Shown here piece by piece: positions 62,391-64,000 of a stretch of 64,000 nt of DNA (positions are counted from its first letter, which is position 1; every line of letters starts with the position of its first letter). Made by a program: the position numbers and the translations under genes. This DNA comes from Amanita rubescens (lineage: Eukaryota > Basidiomycota > Agaricomycetes > Agaricales > Amanitaceae), in NCBI GenBank assembly GCA_015039365.1, contig WION01000015.1, positions 604,201-668,200 of the forward strand, given 5' to 3'. Below the pieces are notes generated by a model, which was not told the origin of the DNA, searched no databases, and was given only the letters and a program-made list of their open reading frames with translations.

Positions 62391-64000
62391 TTATACCGTG
62401 ATTCCCTTAAGGTAAGGAGTGCTCTGAAGAATATGCGTCACACGTGCATGGCGTTGTCCGCCGGAGAGTGAAGATATGCCGTAGAAATGTGTTACTTGGT
62501 CTCGAGCAGTTCGGAATGCTAGGTCAAATGGTAGGTTGATATGGGAGAAGAGATCGGAGTTTTGCACCAAGCCTTTCCACGTATCCTTCACGGGAACACA
62601 GCCTAAGAATGCTTGCCACAACTGACAAATTGCCAAATGACGCCACGGTTGGTCTCCGACAAGAAGAGGAGAATTCGGAAAGACCGTCAGCCTTCCATAG
62701 TTTGCAACACCAGTGGAGTAGCGATGTTGTGCTAGGTCATCCACCGGGGACCGAAAATCCCGGTCGACATTGATGAAAAGGGCAGGGAACTCCTTTCGAA
62801 GCACCCCAAATGCCATTTGGTAAAGGGTTCGGCAATTTATGGGAAACCCAAAGGTATCTCTAGTAACTGCCTCTAAGTCTGCATTCATATGGCTTTCATC
62901 AAATAGCCACCTGTTGTTGCCATTTGGACGCTTGTGGTATATCAACCAAAGGTGCGTAGAGGCGTACGGATGGATTTGCCCTTTCAATTTCCGCAATTCA
63001 GAAGAAATGGGAAGGAGGATCAGGAACAGAATCAGGAGATACTGGGTCAGTTCCGGTGTGACTGCAATGAGGTCAAGGCTGGAGTTGCATTTGCGATTAG
63101 AGGCGAAGGGATTTATGAATACCATTATCCCATCATTCAGCAAGAAGACCGTCCTTGTTGGACCGGCGTATTGTTGGTGTTTTAGTGCAGAAAAGTTGGC
63201 ACCTCCTGTGGAGAGGAAAATTGAAGCACTTGCCATAGAAAAGCAGCGCCCGCATGCCTCCAACCATTTGTCGGCCTCGGTGCGATGTAGACCCCATTTG
63301 TCCCACAATTTCTTGCCTCCTGGAAAATTTCCATTCAGCACCCCTGTCCAACAAGTAGCAAGGTGTGGGTCCAGCAACTTTTGATTATGTGGCTGTAGGT
63401 GGAGCGGTACGGCAGAGAAATCATCCTCCATCCGACAGAGTGGTAACTTTTCCAGATCCAAATCAGTCGGCAGAACTGCCTGCATTGCAGCCAGAAATCG
63501 CCACTGAGAAGATAAGAGACAAACTCTGATTCCAAGAAGGGGAATGGAAACTGGGCTATCACGCCCATTCGACATCAAAAAGGAGCCGTTATGGAAGGTT
63601 GATGAAAATGGTGGTTTGTAGGTTGAGTACTTGTACAACACTGAGTTGATAAACTTGAGGCGTCCAACGGGCGTAATAGCGTCTTTGGCTTGAAGGTATT
63701 TCCGCTTAGCCTCTATGAACCTGGAAACCAAGAATATGTAAATTTGTCAGCGGATTTTAATTGCAACTTACTCGTCCATTGCCACTGGCAAGGAATTGCC
63801 TTCCTCTGAGTCAGCAAAATGAAGGTCCATAGCAGAAGATATCTTGAGGAGCAGTGTTTCCTGATCATGGTGCTGGACGTTAATAGAATCAACCAGCCGG
63901 ATGGAATCATCTTCCAGATCTTCGATTGTTGCATCTTCTGCCACAGCTGGATAATCATCGTCTTCATCAAGCCTTTCTGGGACTTCCGGGGCCTCATCGC
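62391..64000 (-). CDS. OrsD-like family paralogue, partial (5' end outside window)
   Basis: The minus frame is open from the right edge: DEAPEVPERLDEDDDYPAVAEDATIEDL, an acidic stretch, ends at 63772 with a GTAAGT donor. The 51-nt intron (63771..63721, CTGAC branch, TTTCCAG) joins in frame to EFIEAKRKYLQAKD, then FSSTFHNGSFLM, TRTVFLLNDGIMVFI and QLWQAFLGCVPV. It aligns by order with exons 2-3 of the gene at 50713 (acidic block, SFxNxxxG, RNIWLIDGRFLL, VSDIWQALIKI). Stop at 62391. The zinc-finger N-terminus must lie beyond 64000. Confidence 0.5.

Overview
The window reads as nuclear DNA of a filamentous basidiomycete, most likely an Agaricomycete. The evidence is the run of 47-79 nt introns with GTRNGT donors, CTRAY branch points and YAG acceptors; several gene families typical of Agaricomycete genomes (SPT5-like, OrsD-like zinc-finger proteins, kinases with an MLKL-like helical N-terminal domain, F-box proteins); and the dense, nested load of Helitrons, LTR elements and TIR transposons. 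I cannot name the species. Almost nothing here is an ordinary single-copy housekeeping gene: this is a repeat-rich accessory region, possibly once subtelomeric.

Layout. 1-948 (-): start of an SPT5-like gene running off the left edge. 1341-3318 (-): a 5'-truncated Penelope-like retroelement (RT with YIDD, no visible GIY-YIG endonuclease), preceded on the + strand by short TTTAGGG blocks and carrying a complete type I hammerhead ribozyme at 1418-1468. 3993-15313: a mosaic of scrambled Helitron pieces (HUH/Y2 Rep, PIF1-like helicase, Q/E-rich N-terminal region, intron-rich leaders), including a zero-gap head-to-tail junction at 11851/11852. 15319-34472: one 19 kb nested structure. An outer minus-strand LTR element (296-bp LTRs, TSD ATTTG) sits in the Helitron leader. 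It contains a nearly complete copia element at 16540-25132 (335-bp LTRs, TSD ATCTG, 1513-codon Gag-Pol ORF). The copia pol gene is itself cut by a 3.27-kb TIR element at 17020-20291. A second TIR element with an MLKL-like gene fragment (29685-32291) and a diverged LTR (about 32390-32788) also interrupt the outer element. The outer element has no recognisable pol; it has long S/P/T/R-rich ORFs on the minus strand and an array of intron-like modules on the opposite strand.

34473-35327: further Helitron ends. 35940-36750: an 811-bp TIR/MITE. 37526-39545: a 2-kb non-autonomous LTR element with 328-bp LTRs. 39.6-43.7 kb: apparently non-coding, rich in GGAATCC/GGATTCC palindromes. 43749-45391: a CATCAGG-ended TIR element inserted in an F-box-like gene (45392-45871). 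47.1-48.8 kb: a repeat-bearing hypothetical gene and a protein-kinase fragment. 50713-54600 (+): a four-exon OrsD-like gene; a paralogue starts at 62391 and runs off the right edge on the minus strand. 57725-59800 (+): a decayed multi-exon nuclear-type gene. 60.0-61.3 kb: a second copy of the ATGCATGATCATGCAT-rich TIR family.

How it fits together: most genes here are mobile-element genes or host fragments carried or broken by them. Relative ages can be read from nesting: Helitron, then outer LTR element, then copia, then TIR element. Two unrelated elements (Helitron leader, outer LTR element) both carry arrays of consecutive intron-like modules. All family names are recognised by eye from motifs; no search was run.
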